A DNA stretch of 64,000 bases from Candidatus Competibacteraceae bacterium (GTDB taxonomy: Bacteria > Pseudomonadota > Gammaproteobacteria > Competibacterales > Competibacteraceae): positions 2,852,001 through 2,916,000 of the forward strand of contig CP065007.1 of the NCBI GenBank assembly GCA_016699715.1. The letters run 5' to 3'. The notes beneath the pieces are model-generated. The model worked only from the letters and a program-made list of their open reading frames with translations, was not told the DNA's origin and searched no databases. Positions 10,459-19,381 of this stretch are shown piece after piece (position 1 is the first letter of the stretch; each line of letters begins with the position of its first letter). A program made the position numbers and the translations under genes.

Positions 10459-13400
10459 CAGGGCTAAGTTGAATTTCTAGGAGTTCGCGCCGTTCGAGAT
10501 GAGCGGAGAGAACACGGCGGTCTGTTACAGTAGACGGATGAAGAGCCTCAAGAAATGCTTCAAGGCGAAATATATCACGCTCTGGTATAAGTTTGCGTGG
10601 CAATCCACGGCGGAGACGCTGTAAAGTTTGATAGAGTGAAAAATCCACACGAAGGCTAACTACACCACTATTTTGACCAACATAACGCAACAACAAATGA
10701 TCCGGCTGAAATTCTGGCAAAGCTGAGCAGATTCGGATTGGTATACGCGGACGAAGTAACTTTAACTCGCTGGCAGGAATATTACGGTTAGCCAAGAAGG
10801 AACGACTAGGTTGTTCATGGAACCGATGTCCATTCCATAAATAGAGATTGTCGCCACAGCCTGGAAAAGAGACAGGGCAATATGCTCGGTTAATTGCCTC
10901 AATAATCTGGCGTACTGCCAGCAGGTCATCGTCACGATGTTTGCGCAGTAGACTACGAAATTCAGTGGCGTCAGTGTCTTCAAGATCAAAACATGCCTTA
11001 CCATTTTCGTTTTCAAAATAGAATGCACGTTTTAATATTTTGAATGAAATACGATCTAATCGTGGAGTCAGTTGGGGGCGCGGAAGATCGAATTGCCAAC
11101 CTGACGTAACGATAGCATCACTATCCTCAAGCAAAGAATCCCATACAGGGTGACTATAGCGAACAGGATCAGCAAGTTGGAGATGGCGACATAAAGAAAA
11201 ACGCGAGTCATCCGTGAAAATAATTTCGGAATACCAATGTGCGGAACCATCAGCAAGAGGTGTTTTTGAGTCGGATCGATAGCCGAGAACCATACGCGCA
11301 AGAATGATCCACATTTCACGTATGGTGGCACGAAACCCCATATCGGATAGACGCTCAAATATGACTATAAGGCGATCTTGAACTCGGCTATCACGGAGAC
11401 GAGCAAGATTTCGCGCCAGTTCAGGCGCGGATTCGACTGGAACAGTTTGCAATTCCTTGTCGCCAACGATCTTTGTCAACATTTGTCCAACAATCTCACG
11501 ATTGAGTGAGTTTCGAAGGCTCAGATCAATAACCAGCATTTTCTCCCGCATTAACTCATTTGAAGATTCAGCACCATAGACAAGCCGGCTCCGACATTGG
11601 CGATCAAGTTCGGTAGCATGAATAGGTAATGTAGAATTTGCGGCGATACGTAGAAGATAAAGCGGATATTCATTGATGGCTATACAAAATGGCACTTGCA
11701 TAGTTACCGCTTTCCGCCAACGATCAATTATCGGGGCAACTTGATCGCGGCGCATAAGGGCAGTGGCATCTTCAACTACTACCGCTCCATACTCTTGCAG
11801 AATCGGTGCCAGTTTGCGTAAAAGATGAGTTTTACCATCTCCGGCATTTCCAGTTAAAAAAATACTAATTCCATTTTTGATTGATTCAGCCAAAAAACCT
11901 TCCAAGGCCAGATCAACATGGATACGCGCCAGTTCGGCGCTAGTCATCGAATCAGAAGTTGTTTTAGGCCCGGATGCAGCCAATTCCCGCCAAAACTTAA
12001 ATGCGTCAGGTTCCAAAGCGCCGTTTTTCATTTCGGTCAACTCCAATTGTGGTGGAGTATCGTACTCTCGAACTGACTTACTCGCAGATGCAGTGAAAGG
12101 AATATGGTTACTCAACTGCCATAGTGACCCCACGAGCAGGGCGTTCATACTCGGCACATGGCTCAAGCGCGACGCCAGCCAACGTTTTCTCCAAAAAGCA
12201 GCAATCCGTTCGGTTGCATCCCGAAAATCCTGTGGTCGTAGCAGATAATCAGGCAATGCAACACTACGCGCATTGAGAAAATCTCTTGCTTGTTTCGCCA
12301 ACTCCGCAGCATAAATCAGGCGCGGTCGATTGTGGCGCGTCAACGTGTCCGGCGGAAAACCTAATTGGCGCAACCCAGCCACAAGCCTACGTAGTTTTGG
12401 GCTTGGGCCCTCGCCAAAAATACTGTTGACATCCCGGAATTCACGCCTCTGGCTGAGATAACCTTCAACCGCCTTGCGAGTCTCCGTGAGAAATTGAAGC
12501 GTACCGTAGCCGGAAGTAAAGCCAATTCGCCGATAGCGCAATTCTGCTTGCTGCACGCTGATGACGCCAGCAGGAAGACTGACCCGCTCGTATTGACTAC
12601 TCCCCTGAGCATACAAGCTGGTCGTGCCCAGGTAGACCAGTATGCCGTCCCGGCAAACCGGGGCATTTTTTAGTTGCGAAGAGATGATTGAGGGGCCGGA
12701 ATACAAGTTGCGATAGTCGTCGGCGATTTGCGGCGAGAACAGCAACAGCGCCGCCAGCTTACCGCCGAGCACATGCTGGTAGGGCGGAATCGCGCCGCAG
12801 GTACTGATTTCCAGCATATTGATTCCAGCATATCGGCTCTTCAGCGCCGCCAAAACGGTTTGAAGCGCGATGCCCACATCCTCGCGCGCCAGTACCGCAT
12901 CGATCTGGCTCGGGTCGAGCAGCGCCGCTCGTTGTTCGCGCAGGGTCAGGCGGGCATGCAGCAGTTCCGCCAGCAAACCCGCCCGCTTGCGGGCTACCAG
13001 ATGACGACGCGCTTTCTGCATGGTGGGATTAGCCGAGGGTTTGAGTTCCAACCGCAACATCTCCTCGTCCACCGGTGGATGATCGTCACTGACATCCTCC
13101 ATTTCGGCCACAAGTATGGGTACATCTCCGCCGGAGCGCGCCCTTACCAATTCCCGCAACGTCTCATCCCGCAGCGTGTCGAATTCCTGTGCTTGCCGAC
13201 GCAACCTCGCAATCATCTCGCGGTCCGGATTAGCCAACTCTTCCGGCGTCGCCAGCGCGGTAGGATCGACATCGTCAACAGCCGCCGCAATTTGTGTTTC
13301 CATCCATTCATATTCGGCAGCAAGGCATTTGGGCGAATCGGCGGCGCACAACCGCTCACTCAAGGCGCGCAAGCTCCAACCCAAGTGATATTCCCGATCC

Positions 13401-14143
13401 TCACCCATTTGCAGGGCGCCATTATTCAACCCGATGATGCCCATGACCGCATGACAGGGATGGGCGGCATCCCGCACCAGATAAAGCAGTTGCCTGCCGG
13501 GCGTGGCAAATTGGGGAATGGACCAGGAAAAACGGAAATAACGCCAGATTTCCCGAAGCGAATGCCCGGTGAATTCGTCGATACCGTCCGGAGTGACCCA
13601 CTGCAGATAGGGACGGACAGCGGTCGCGAGCGGATCGTCGCCACCGTCAGGGTTTTGTCGGGCGGCAAGCAGACGAGCATGAAGTTCACCGCCGTCGGCC
13701 ACCAGACACGCTATCGGTTTCTTCCCGGATCGGGATAGTGGATTTTCCAGGCGTCGCGCCAACTCATTGACCGCCGGTTCACTTAACTGCGCCTCCACAA
13801 TAGGCCGAAACAGCTCCCGAGTCTGGCGTTTTTCCGCCAGGATTTGCTCCGGGGTCAACCGGCCGAGACGCGGACGTTCGGCCACCAGCTCGATACCGTA
13901 CCCCTCCTCCCGTATCCGCCAGCCGAGCCGAACCAGATCGAGCAACACACGCGCCGCCGCTTCATAAGCGGAAATTTGTCCCTCGTCAGCGCAACGAGCA
14001 GATGCCCACCGCAGTTCCTCATCCAGAAGTACGCGCAAATCGCTTTCGCTGTTGCGCTGGCGGGCGTTGCTCAAGGATCGAGCCAAGGCCAGGAAACGGT
14101 CGGCGGCGGCGCCTTCCAAGGGTGGACAAATCGGAACGATCAT
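10424..14143 (-). CDS. Large P-loop protein with a DUF4338/DruA-like N-terminal region
   Basis: A 1239-residue first gene of the cassette. The N-terminal half contains YLVRDAAHPCHAVMGIIGLN (about 225-245) and INMLEISTCGAIPPYQ...LGGKLAALL (about 447-470), followed by VYLGTTSLYAQGSSQYERV. To me these resemble the DUF4338 domain found in Druantia DruA; this is recall, not a search. The C-terminal half has a P-loop GNAGDGKTHLL (about 765-775) and a Walker-B-like strand CIAINEYPL (about 820), in which Asn precedes Glu. It could be a sensor or regulatory ATPase for the downstream effector. The first 1.4 kb of coding sequence is GC-rich, while the ATPase half is AT-rich, suggesting a fusion of segments with different histories. 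No DruE-type helicase is present. Confidence 0.65.
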   Translation of the reverse strand: MIVPICPPLEGAAADRFLALARSLSNARQRNSESDLRVLLDEELRWASARCADEGQISAYEAAARVLLDLVRLGWRIREEGYGIELVAERPRLGRLTPEQILAEKRQTRELFRPIVEAQLSEPAVNELARRLENPLSRSGKKPIACLVADGGELHARLLAARQNPDGGDDPLATAVRPYLQWVTPDGIDEFTGHSLREIWRYFRFSWSIPQFATPGRQLLYLVRDAAHPCHAVMGIIGLNNGALQMGEDREYHLGWSLRALSERLCAADSPKCLAAEYEWMETQIAAAVDDVDPTALATPEELANPDREMIARLRRQAQEFDTLRDETLRELVRARSGGDVPILVAEMEDVSDDHPPVDEEMLRLELKPSANPTMQKARRHLVARKRAGLLAELLHARLTLREQRAALLDPSQIDAVLAREDVGIALQTVLAALKSRYAGINMLEISTCGAIPPYQHVLGGKLAALLLFSPQIADDYRNLYSGPSIISSQLKNAPVCRDGILVYLGTTSLYAQGSSQYERVSLPAGVISVQQAELRYRRIGFTSGYGTLQFLTETRKAVEGYLSQRREFRDVNSIFGEGPSPKLRRLVAGLRQLGFPPDTLTRHNRPRLIYAAELAKQARDFLNARSVALPDYLLRPQDFRDATERIAAFWRKRWLASRLSHVPSMNALLVGSLWQLSNHIPFTASASKSVREYDTPPQLELTEMKNGALEPDAFKFWRELAASGPKTTSDSMTSAELARIHVDLALEGFLAESIKNGISIFLTGNAGDGKTHLLRKLAPILQEYGAVVVEDATALMRRDQVAPIIDRWRKAVTMQVPFCIAINEYPLYLLRIAANSTLPIHATELDRQCRSRLVYGAESSNELMREKMLVIDLSLRNSLNREIVGQMLTKIVGDKELQTVPVESAPELARNLARLRDSRVQDRLIVIFERLSDMGFRATIREMWIILARMVLGYRSDSKTPLADGSAHWYSEIIFTDDSRFSLCRHLQLADPVRYSHPVWDSLLEDSDAIVTSGWQFDLPRPQLTPRLDRISFKILKRAFYFENENGKACFDLEDTDATEFRSLLRKHRDDDLLAVRQIIEAINRAYCPVSFPGCGDNLYLWNGHRFHEQPSRSFLANRNIPASELKLLRPRIPIRICSALPEFQPDHLLLRYVGQNSGVVSLRVDFSLYQTLQRLRRGLPRKLIPERDIFRLEAFLEALHPSTVTDRRVLSAHLERRELLEIQLSPDGKRYERITKY

Positions 14144-14173
14144 GGTGGTTGGGACGTTGAAAGCCGTGTGGAA

Positions 14174-14190
14174 CTTGTCACATTATCACA
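14174..14190 (-). promoter_or_regulatory. Candidate promoter of the island cassette
   Basis: On the minus strand TGTGATAAT (14190 to 14182) forms an extended -10 element about 40 bases before the ATG at 14143. No convincing -35 is seen. A small inverted repeat CACATT...AATGTG (14179-14198) overlaps it and could be an operator. Confidence 0.35.
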
Positions 14191-14251
14191 AAAATGTGGG
14201 TCTTTGGCGTACCGAAACATCGTCAGTAAAGCGCCCGAGATGTCCGTCGGC

Positions 14252-14383
14252 GGCGGCCTGGCCGGCATGGCGCTGGGTATCGCGGTGGGCAAACGCATCG
14301 CCGGCCCCACCCTGCAAAAGCTGTTCGCCGGCATGATCGTGGCGGTGGCGGTGTTTATGTTGGCAAAGCTGGTTGCTCACTGA
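14252..14383 (+). pseudogene. Duplicated 3' fragment of the TauE/SafE permease gene
   Basis: Bases 14252-14374 repeat 3649-3771 with one mismatch. The reading frame still encodes GGLAGMALGIAVGKRIAGPT and the last hydrophobic helix, then ends LAKLVAH instead of LAKLVLR. There is no start codon or promoter. The fragment marks the right edge of the island and may be the original 3' end displaced by an insertion. Confidence 0.92.
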
Positions 14384-14699
14384 ATCGCGCGAATTGCCGT
14401 CGCGGATGTCGTCAGCGATTGCATCAGGTGCGAAACATCCATAATAAAAACAGCCCGGACACCAGGAGTAAAGAAACACGCCTCCCCGTTTGACCGCTTC
14501 CAAAAGTGACACCTCGCCGCGTCATTTACCGGTAACGCCAAAACTTCCGTCCCTGTGCGCGGAACACCGTTCATGGACGAGCGATATGGTTATGGCATCC
14601 GCTGCCGTGGAGATTCCATGACAGCGGAATCGTGCCGGGGAGTTGCTACAATTATTAACTCTTCCAAACCACTTTTCCCGCCGCCCGAGGACAGTCGCC
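14384..14699. other. Non-coding stretch between island edge and tal
   Basis: 316 bases without a credible gene. The only signal is a possible -10 element TACAAT (14647-14652) about 50 bases before the tal start, without a clear -35. No RNA gene, terminator or integrase remnant is visible. Confidence 0.5.
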
Positions 14700-15806
14700 A
14701 TGCCCGATGCCAACCCCTTGCGCCGGCTCAACGCCTCTGGCCAGAGCGTGTGGTACGACCACATCCAGCGCTCCATGCTGAGATCCGGCACGCTGGCGCG
14801 ACTGATTGCCGAGGACGACCTGCGCGGTCTCACCTCCAACCCGAGCATTTTCGAGAAAGCCATCGCCGGCAGCGGCGACTACGACGCCGCGCTGCGCCGG
14901 GAACTGCAACGCGATCCGCAACAATCCAGTCGCGAGTTGTTCTTCACCCTGGCCATCGACGACATCCGCGCCGCCGCCGCCGCGCTGCGCCCGACCTACG
15001 ACGCCACCGACGGCGTGGACGGCATGGTCAGCCTGGAGGTATCGCCGGATCTGGCCCACGACGTGGACGGCACGGTGCGGGAAGCGCGCGAACTGTTCGC
15101 CCGGCTGGATCTGCCGAACATCATGATCAAGGTGCCGGGGACCGTGCCCGGCCTGCACGCCATCGAACGGCTGATCGCCGAAGGGATCAACGTCAATGTC
15201 ACCCTGCTGTTTTCGGTGGAGCGCTACGTCTCGGTGGCCGAAGCCTACTTGCGCGGTCTGGAGCGCCGCCGCGCCCGTGGCTTGCCGCTGGACCGGATCG
15301 CCTCGGTGGCCAGCTTTTTCGTCAGCCGGCTCGATACCGCGCTCGACCCGATGCTGGCGCAACGGCGACCGGAATTGCAGGGCCGGATCGCCAACGCCAA
15401 CGCCAAGCTGGCCTATCAGGCATATCTGGAAATCTTCGGCGGCGCGCACTTCGCCGCCCTGCGCGTGGTTGGGGCTCGACCCCAACGCCTATTGTGGGCC
15501 AGTACCAGCACCAAGAACTCCAGCTATCCCGATCTGCTCTATGTGGATAAGCTGATTGGCCCGGACACCGTCAATACCCTGCCCCCCGCGACCTATGACG
15601 CCTTCCGCGACCACGGCACCGTTGCCCGAACCCTGGACCAGGACGTGGAAACCGCCTTGGCGCAACTGGCGCAATTGCCGGAACTGGGGATCGATTTGAG
15701 CGCTGTCACCGACCAGTTGGAAATCGAGGGAGTCAACGCCTTCATCCGCTCCTTCGAGACGCTGCTGGCGGCCATCACGGTCAAGACCAGCCCCCTGCTG
15801 GCCTGA
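14700..15806 (+). CDS. tal: Transaldolase
   Basis: Transfers a dihydroxyacetone unit between sugar phosphates in the non-oxidative pentose phosphate pathway. The 368-residue product belongs to the longer transaldolase type (as in cyanobacteria and actinobacteria) rather than the roughly 317-residue E. coli TalB. Recognisable parts are GQSVWYDHIQRSML, LRGLTSNPSIFEKAI near residue 42, the Schiff-base lysine in NIMIKVPGT (about residue 142), and GINVNVTLLFSVERY. The start MPDANPLRRLNASGQ matches the family's N-terminus; an upstream ATG at 14643 would add 19 residues. The gene stands alone between the island edge and apaG, which follows after 34 bases. Confidence 0.93.
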   Translation: MPDANPLRRLNASGQSVWYDHIQRSMLRSGTLARLIAEDDLRGLTSNPSIFEKAIAGSGDYDAALRRELQRDPQQSSRELFFTLAIDDIRAAAAALRPTYDATDGVDGMVSLEVSPDLAHDVDGTVREARELFARLDLPNIMIKVPGTVPGLHAIERLIAEGINVNVTLLFSVERYVSVAEAYLRGLERRRARGLPLDRIASVASFFVSRLDTALDPMLAQRRPELQGRIANANAKLAYQAYLEIFGGAHFAALRVVGARPQRLLWASTSTKNSSYPDLLYVDKLIGPDTVNTLPPATYDAFRDHGTVARTLDQDVETALAQLAQLPELGIDLSAVTDQLEIEGVNAFIRSFETLLAAITVKTSPLLA

Positions 15807-15840
15807 ACCTTTCTTTCCTACCCTCGGAGCAACGCCCGCC

Positions 15841-16224
15841 ATGGAGAAAAAATCCGATTACGCCATCCAGGTGGCCGCTCAGGCGTTTTATCTGGAAGAG
15901 CAGTCCAACCCCGAGCAGGATCGCTATGTCTTCGCCTACACCATCGTGATCCAAAATCAGGGCAACGTCCCCGCCCGCCTGCTCAGCCGGCACTGGATCA
16001 TCACCGACGCCAACGGCAAGATCGAAGAGGTGCGCGGCGAGGGCGTGGTTGGCGAGCAGCCCTACCTCCGCCCCGGCGAGGGCTTCCAATACACCAGCGG
16101 CGCCATCCTGGAGACCTCGGTCGGCAGCATGCAGGGCAGCTATCAGATGCTGGCCGACGACGGCATGACCTTCGACGCCGGCATTCCGGCCTTCGTACTG
16201 TCCATCCCGCGCACCTTGCACTGA
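15841..16224 (+). CDS. apaG: ApaG (Co2+/Mg2+ efflux-associated protein)
   Basis: A 127-residue cytoplasmic protein with the fibronectin-III-like ApaG fold, covering the full length expected. Diagnostic segments are YVFAYTIVIQNQGNVPARLLSRHWIITDANG, VRGEGVVGEQP and the C-terminal GSYQMLADDGMTFDAGIPAFVLS. The family is linked to cobalt and magnesium tolerance, but its biochemical role is unsettled. In enterobacteria apaG sits beside apaH; here apaH is 27 kb away with folA. It is followed after 12 bases by a methyltransferase gene, so the two are probably co-transcribed. Confidence 0.95.
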   Translation: MEKKSDYAIQVAAQAFYLEEQSNPEQDRYVFAYTIVIQNQGNVPARLLSRHWIITDANGKIEEVRGEGVVGEQPYLRPGEGFQYTSGAILETSVGSMQGSYQMLADDGMTFDAGIPAFVLSIPRTLH

Positions 16225-16236
16225 GGGGACCCGTCG

Positions 16237-16845
16237 GTGGCGCTGCGCTACAGCTATACCCTGATCGCCCCGATTTACGACACCTTCGTGGCGCCGTTCA
16301 CCGCGGCGGCGCGGCGACATGGGCTGGCGCTGTTGCCCGATGGACCCCATGCCGAGGTGCTGCTGGTCGGCGTCGGCAGCGGGCTGGATCTGCCGCTGCT
16401 GCCGCGCGGGCCGCGCTACACCGGTCTGGATCTGACTCCAGCGATGTTGGCGCGCGCCCAACGCAAAGCCACCGCCCTGAAGCTGGAGATTCAACTCGAC
16501 GTGGGCGATGCCCGCTGCTTGCCGTATGGCGATGCCATGTTCGATGTGGTGGTACTGCATCTGATTCTGGCGGTGACGCCGCATCCGGAACGGGTGTTGA
16601 CCGAAGCGGCGCGAGTCTTGCGGCACGGCGGCCGGGTGCTGATCCTCGACAAGTTCCTGCGGCTGGGACAAAAAGCGCCGATGCGGCGGCTGATCAGCCC
16701 GTTGCTGGGCCTGCTGGCCACCCGCACCAACGTGGTGTTCGAGACGGTGCTGGCGCAAACGCCAGACCTGGAAGTGCTGTCCGATCAGCCGACGCTGGCC
16801 AACGGCTGGTTCCGACGGATCGTGCTGCGCAAGACGGGATTCTGA
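16237..16845 (+). CDS. Class I SAM-dependent methyltransferase
   Basis: A 202-residue methyltransferase of the Ubi/phospholipid-methylase type. Motif I is LLVGVGSGLDLPLLP (about residues 42-56), followed by the acidic residue of YTGLDLTPAML, motif II GDARCLPYGDAMFDVVVLH (about 92-110), and post-motif LRHGGRVLILDKF. The substrate cannot be read from the sequence; the family includes quinone, phospholipid and small-molecule methylases. The start is GTG, 7 bases after a GAGGGG ribosome site. It lies directly downstream of apaG. Confidence 0.85.
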   Translation: MALRYSYTLIAPIYDTFVAPFTAAARRHGLALLPDGPHAEVLLVGVGSGLDLPLLPRGPRYTGLDLTPAMLARAQRKATALKLEIQLDVGDARCLPYGDAMFDVVVLHLILAVTPHPERVLTEAARVLRHGGRVLILDKFLRLGQKAPMRRLISPLLGLLATRTNVVFETVLAQTPDLEVLSDQPTLANGWFRRIVLRKTGF

Positions 16846-16941
16846 GGCAAGGACCCCCTCCTACGCCGGCACCCGCCTTGATAATCCCTTCCGCGCCCGC
16901 ATCTAAAGGCTCAATCCCCTTTAGCCGCGTGTACAAAGATC

Positions 16942-19371
16942 ATGACCGACCACGAAACCATCGAAGCCGAAGTCGTGCGCGAGAATGACGATCCGGGCGA
17001 GAACAGCGCCAACGGCACCATCGTCGCCGCCGCCGATATTCTTCCTTCCACGCTGTACCTGCTGCCGCTGTCGGAACGGCCGTTTTTCCCGGCCCAGGCA
17101 TTGCCGTTGCTGCTCAACGAAGATCCCTGGCTGGCCACCGTCGAGGCCGCCGCCAACCGCGAGCAGCGCGTCATCGGTCTGATCCTGGTCAAGCCCGACA
17201 GCGCGGAAAAAGCGCATGGCCCGGAGGATTTCCACCCGGTCGGCACGGTCGCCCGCATGCACCAACTGACCCGCAACGAGGGCCGTTTGCAGTTCATCGC
17301 CCAGGGATTGAAACGGTTCCGCATCGACAAATGGCTATCCAGCGAACCGCCCTATCATGTGCATGTCGAGTACCTGAACGAGGAAGACGGCGCCGGCGTC
17401 GAGGAATTGCGGGCCTATTCGTTGGCGGTGATCAACACCCTCAAGGAGCTGATCCCGCTCAACCCGCTGTATTCCGAGGAACTGAAATTCTTCCTCAACC
17501 GCTTCAACACCCACGATCCGTCGCCGCTGGCCGATTTCGCCGCCAGCCTGACCACGGCGAGCAAGGACGAGTTGCAGGACATCCTGGCCACCGCGCCGGT
17601 GCTGGAGCGGCTGAAGAAAGTCATCGTGCTGATCAGGAAGGAACTGGAAGTCGCCAAGCTCCAGACCCGCATCCGCAAGCAGGTCGAGGAGAAGATGAGC
17701 GAGCATCAGCGCAAGTTTTTCCTGCGCGAGCAGCTCAAGGCCATCCAGCAGGAACTCGGCATCGCCAAGGACGACCGCACCGCCGACGTGGACCGCTTCC
17801 GCGAGCGGCTGGAAACCCGGCAGGTGCCGGAAGCGGCGCTGAAGCGGATCGAGGAAGAACTGGACAAACTGTCGATCCTGGAAACCGGCTCGCCCGAGTA
17901 TGCCGTCACCCGCAATTATCTGGACGTCATCACCGACCTGCCGTGGGGCGTGCATTCCACCGACAATCTCGACCTCAAGCACGCCCGCGAGGTGCTGGAC
18001 CGCGATCACGACGGACTGGCCGACGTCAAGGACCGCATCGTCGAGTTCCTGGCGGTGGGCGCGCTAAAGGGTCAGGTCGGCGGTTCGATCATCCTGCTGG
18101 TCGGTCCGCCGGGGGTCGGCAAAACCTCGATCGGCCGCTCGGTGGCCGCCGCGCTGGATCGCCAGTTCTACCGGCTCAGCCTGGGCGGGATGCGCGACGA
18201 GGCCGAGATCAAGGGCCACCGCCGTACCTACATCGGCGCCTTGCCGGGCAAGTTCATCCAGGCCATCCGCGACGCCAAGACCGCCAACCCGGTGATCATG
18301 CTGGACGAGATCGACAAGATCGGCGCCTCGTACCACGGCGATCCGGCTTCGGCGCTGCTGGAAGCGCTCGATCCCGAGCAGAACACCGAGTTTCTGGATC
18401 ATTACCTGGACGTGCGTTTCGATCTCTCCAAGGTGTTGTTCATCTGCACGGCCAACCAACTCGACACCATTCCGGCGCCGCTGCTCGACCGCATGGAGAC
18501 CATCCGCCTGTCCGGCTACATCACCGCCGAAAAGCTGCAAATCGCCCGCAACCACCTGTGGCCGAAGCTGCTGGAGCGCAGCGGCCTGGAACGGGATCGC
18601 ATCCAGGTCGAGGACGACGCGCTGACCCAGATCATCGAGGGTTACGCCCGCGAGGCCGGGGTGCGCAATCTGGAAAAGCAGCTGGGTCGAATCGTGCGCA
18701 AGAGCGCGGTGAAGATCGTCGAGGGAGAGGCCGAAGGACCGATCGAGGTGGACGAATCCGATCTGGATCGCTATCTGGGCAAGCCGCCGTTCCGGCAGGA
18801 AACGCGGATGACCGGCGTGGGCGTGGTCACCGGACTGGCCTGGACCGCGCTGGGCGGCGCGACCCTCAGCGTCGAGGCCAGCCTGGTCCATACCAAAAAC
18901 CGGGGTTTCAAGCTGACCGGCCGGCTGGGCGAAGTGATGCAGGAATCGGCCAATATCGCCTACAGTTACGTCAGTGCCCATCTGGAGGACTATCAGGCCG
19001 ATCCCCGCTTTTTCGACGAGGCCTTCGTGCACCTGCACGTACCGGAAGGCGCCACGCCCAAGGACGGTCCCAGCGCCGGCATCACCATGGCCACCGCCCT
19101 GCTGTCGCTGGCGCGCGGCCAGCAGCCCATCCGGCCGCTGGCAATGACCGGCGAACTGACCCTGACCGGGTTGGTGTTGCCGGTGGGCGGTATCCGCGAG
19201 AAAGTCATCGCCGCTCGCCGGGTGGGCCTGTTCGAGATTATCCTGCCGGAAGGCAACCGTGGCGACGCCGAGGAATTGCCGGACCACATCCAGGAAGGAT
19301 TGACCCTGCACTTCGTGGAGCGCTTGCGGCAGGTGGTGGATTTGGTGTTCGCGCCGCGGCCCGCAACCTGA
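16942..19371 (+). CDS. lon: ATP-dependent Lon protease
   Basis: An 809-residue LonA protease that degrades damaged and regulatory proteins in the cytoplasm. After an acidic N-terminal extension (about residues 1-30) comes the Lon substrate-binding domain (LYLLPLSERPFFPAQALPLL), a coiled-coil region (KMSEHQRKFFLREQLKAIQQELG, about 252-275), the AAA+ core with Walker A GPPGVGKTS (about 388-396) and Walker B VIMLDEIDK, and the serine protease domain with catalytic Ser in KDGPSAGIT (about 710) and Lys in REKVIAARR (about 753). The N-terminal extension resembles Lon paralogues found in addition to the classical heat-shock Lon, so this may not be the only Lon of the genome. No heat-shock promoter is evident. 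Confidence 0.95.
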   Translation: MTDHETIEAEVVRENDDPGENSANGTIVAAADILPSTLYLLPLSERPFFPAQALPLLLNEDPWLATVEAAANREQRVIGLILVKPDSAEKAHGPEDFHPVGTVARMHQLTRNEGRLQFIAQGLKRFRIDKWLSSEPPYHVHVEYLNEEDGAGVEELRAYSLAVINTLKELIPLNPLYSEELKFFLNRFNTHDPSPLADFAASLTTASKDELQDILATAPVLERLKKVIVLIRKELEVAKLQTRIRKQVEEKMSEHQRKFFLREQLKAIQQELGIAKDDRTADVDRFRERLETRQVPEAALKRIEEELDKLSILETGSPEYAVTRNYLDVITDLPWGVHSTDNLDLKHAREVLDRDHDGLADVKDRIVEFLAVGALKGQVGGSIILLVGPPGVGKTSIGRSVAAALDRQFYRLSLGGMRDEAEIKGHRRTYIGALPGKFIQAIRDAKTANPVIMLDEIDKIGASYHGDPASALLEALDPEQNTEFLDHYLDVRFDLSKVLFICTANQLDTIPAPLLDRMETIRLSGYITAEKLQIARNHLWPKLLERSGLERDRIQVEDDALTQIIEGYAREAGVRNLEKQLGRIVRKSAVKIVEGEAEGPIEVDESDLDRYLGKPPFRQETRMTGVGVVTGLAWTALGGATLSVEASLVHTKNRGFKLTGRLGEVMQESANIAYSYVSAHLEDYQADPRFFDEAFVHLHVPEGATPKDGPSAGITMATALLSLARGQQPIRPLAMTGELTLTGLVLPVGGIREKVIAARRVGLFEIILPEGNRGDAEELPDHIQEGLTLHFVERLRQVVDLVFAPRPAT

Positions 19372-19381
19372 GAGGTTTATC

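Noticed and set aside
3849..14143. A complete Druantia, BREX, DISARM or Dnd/Dpt system
   Set aside because: The hallmark genes (DruE helicase, PglZ/BrxX, DrmA/B, DndCDE) are absent; only a DruA-like resemblance in one protein supports any link.
3781..14251. Integrase or transposase that could have moved the cassette
   Set aside because: All open frames were read; none shows a tyrosine or serine recombinase or DDE motif, so no mobility gene is claimed.
13844..14383. Rightward frame of 179 codons ending in permease-like sequence
   Set aside because: Its first part is antisense to the 1239-residue gene; only the last 43 codons, the duplicated fragment, are meaningful.
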